Assembly: GCA_036351575.1 (NCBI GenBank)
Contig: JAZBPJ010000041.1
Span: 1 to 23,709 of the forward strand
DNA from: JABDPF01 sp036351575
Lineage (GTDB): Bacteria > Pseudomonadota > Gammaproteobacteria > Xanthomonadales > SZUA-36
Direction of reading: 5' to 3'
Length of the DNA stretch: 23,709 bases
In this document: positions 23,340 to 23,709 of the stretch, in pieces
How the letters are laid out: each line of letters begins with the position of its first letter
How positions within the stretch are numbered: position 1 is the stretch's first letter
Translations under genes and position numbers: made by a program
Notes under the pieces: model-generated
Databases searched by the model: none
Told to the model about the DNA's origin: nothing
The model's input: the letters and a program-made list of their open reading frames with translations, nothing else

Positions 23340-23709
23340 TCATGCAGCCGGCAGCATGTTATCGAGGATACGGGTCAGCTCGGATCCGGACAAGTAGCGC
23401 TGAACCGGGTACAGGTCGCCTGCCTCGGCGCGCGCCGCCCGAACAATCGCCGGCAGGTCTTCCTTTTTCAGCCCGCGCGGCTTCAGCGACATGCCCAGGT
23501 TGGCGCGCAGCTGCGTAACGTGATCGATCAACTGTCCGGCCCGCGCAGCCGTGTCTGCGCCGGTCTTTCCGATGCCGGCGGCGTCCGCGAGTTCGGCCAG
23601 CAGCTCGTTCACACAGGGTCCGTAGGCGGTGAGCACTTCCGGCAGGACCATCGCGTTGGCGTCACCGTGCGGCGTGCCGCATACCCGGCCGAGCTGGTGC
23701 GCGATGGCA
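23340..23709 (-). CDS. iron-containing alcohol dehydrogenase, C-terminal part (cut by window edge)
   Basis: The last 122 residues of a group III (iron-dependent) alcohol dehydrogenase; the gene continues past the window's right edge. The visible part begins with AIAHQLG and GTPHGDANAMVLPEV, whose two His residues are metal ligands in this family, followed by the all-helical C-terminal domain ending SELTRILDNMLPAA. The enzyme family oxidises or reduces alcohols, aldehydes or lactaldehyde-type substrates with NAD(P). The substrate cannot be told from this fragment. The 62 bp that follow lead into the small secreted protein gene on the same strand. Confidence 0.88.
   Translation of the reverse strand, partial: AIAHQLGRVCGTPHGDANAMVLPEVLTAYGPCVNELLAELADAAGIGKTGADTAARAGQLIDHVTQLRANLGMSLKPRGLKKEDLPAIVRAARAEAGDLYPVQRYLSGSELTRILDNMLPAA

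Overview
The window is GC-rich and densely coded. No stretch longer than about 140 bases lacks a gene, so there is no gene-free region above 300 bases. Gene content suggests an environmental Gammaproteobacterium: malate synthase G, AvtA-type transaminase, KDPG/KHG aldolase, c4-like dihaem cytochrome, ArnT-like glycosyltransferase, DUF5916 outer-membrane barrel and DUF2784. This placement is inferred from content, not from a marker gene. All but three genes lie on the minus strand. I saw no tRNA, rRNA, CRISPR array, insertion sequence or prophage.

Layout, left to right. 50-439: a small DUF2784 membrane protein whose stop codon lies inside a perfect REP-like palindrome. 465-2425: two lipoprotein hydrolases (M14 carboxypeptidase, SGNH hydrolase) with a 4-bp gene overlap, following malate synthase G (2444-4624). 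4694-5305: a periplasmic dihaem cytochrome c. 5433-7283: a secreted protein with three PKD-like repeats and a C-terminal CAP/SCP domain. 7424-8677 (+): valine-pyruvate transaminase AvtA. 8665-12359: a three-gene lipid-linked-sugar cluster (flippase-like protein, polyprenyl-phosphate GT2, ArnT/PMT-like transferase). 12471-13097 (+): KDPG/KHG aldolase. 13150-15294: a DUF5916 outer-membrane protein.

The most notable region is the minus-strand run from 22816 down to 15393: a glycyl-radical-enzyme activase (HypE-like), a glycyl radical enzyme matching trans-4-hydroxy-L-proline dehydratase (HypD), a deoxynucleoside-kinase-family protein, a dimethylglycine/sarcosine-dehydrogenase-type FAD-GcvT demethylase, and a dimethylarginine dimethylaminohydrolase (DDAH). 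Gaps are 35 bp or less, or the genes overlap. A strong intrinsic terminator at 22873-22907 insulates this run from the genes upstream. I infer a catabolic operon for N-methylated or hydroxylated amino acids. One possible flow is demethylation of an N-methyl-hydroxyproline or a related methylated amine, then radical dehydration of hydroxyproline to pyrroline-5-carboxylate. This exact gene combination is not one I know as a described system.

Right of the terminator are a small secreted protein of unknown function (22939-23277) and the C-terminal part of an iron-dependent alcohol dehydrogenase (from 23340, cut by the window edge).
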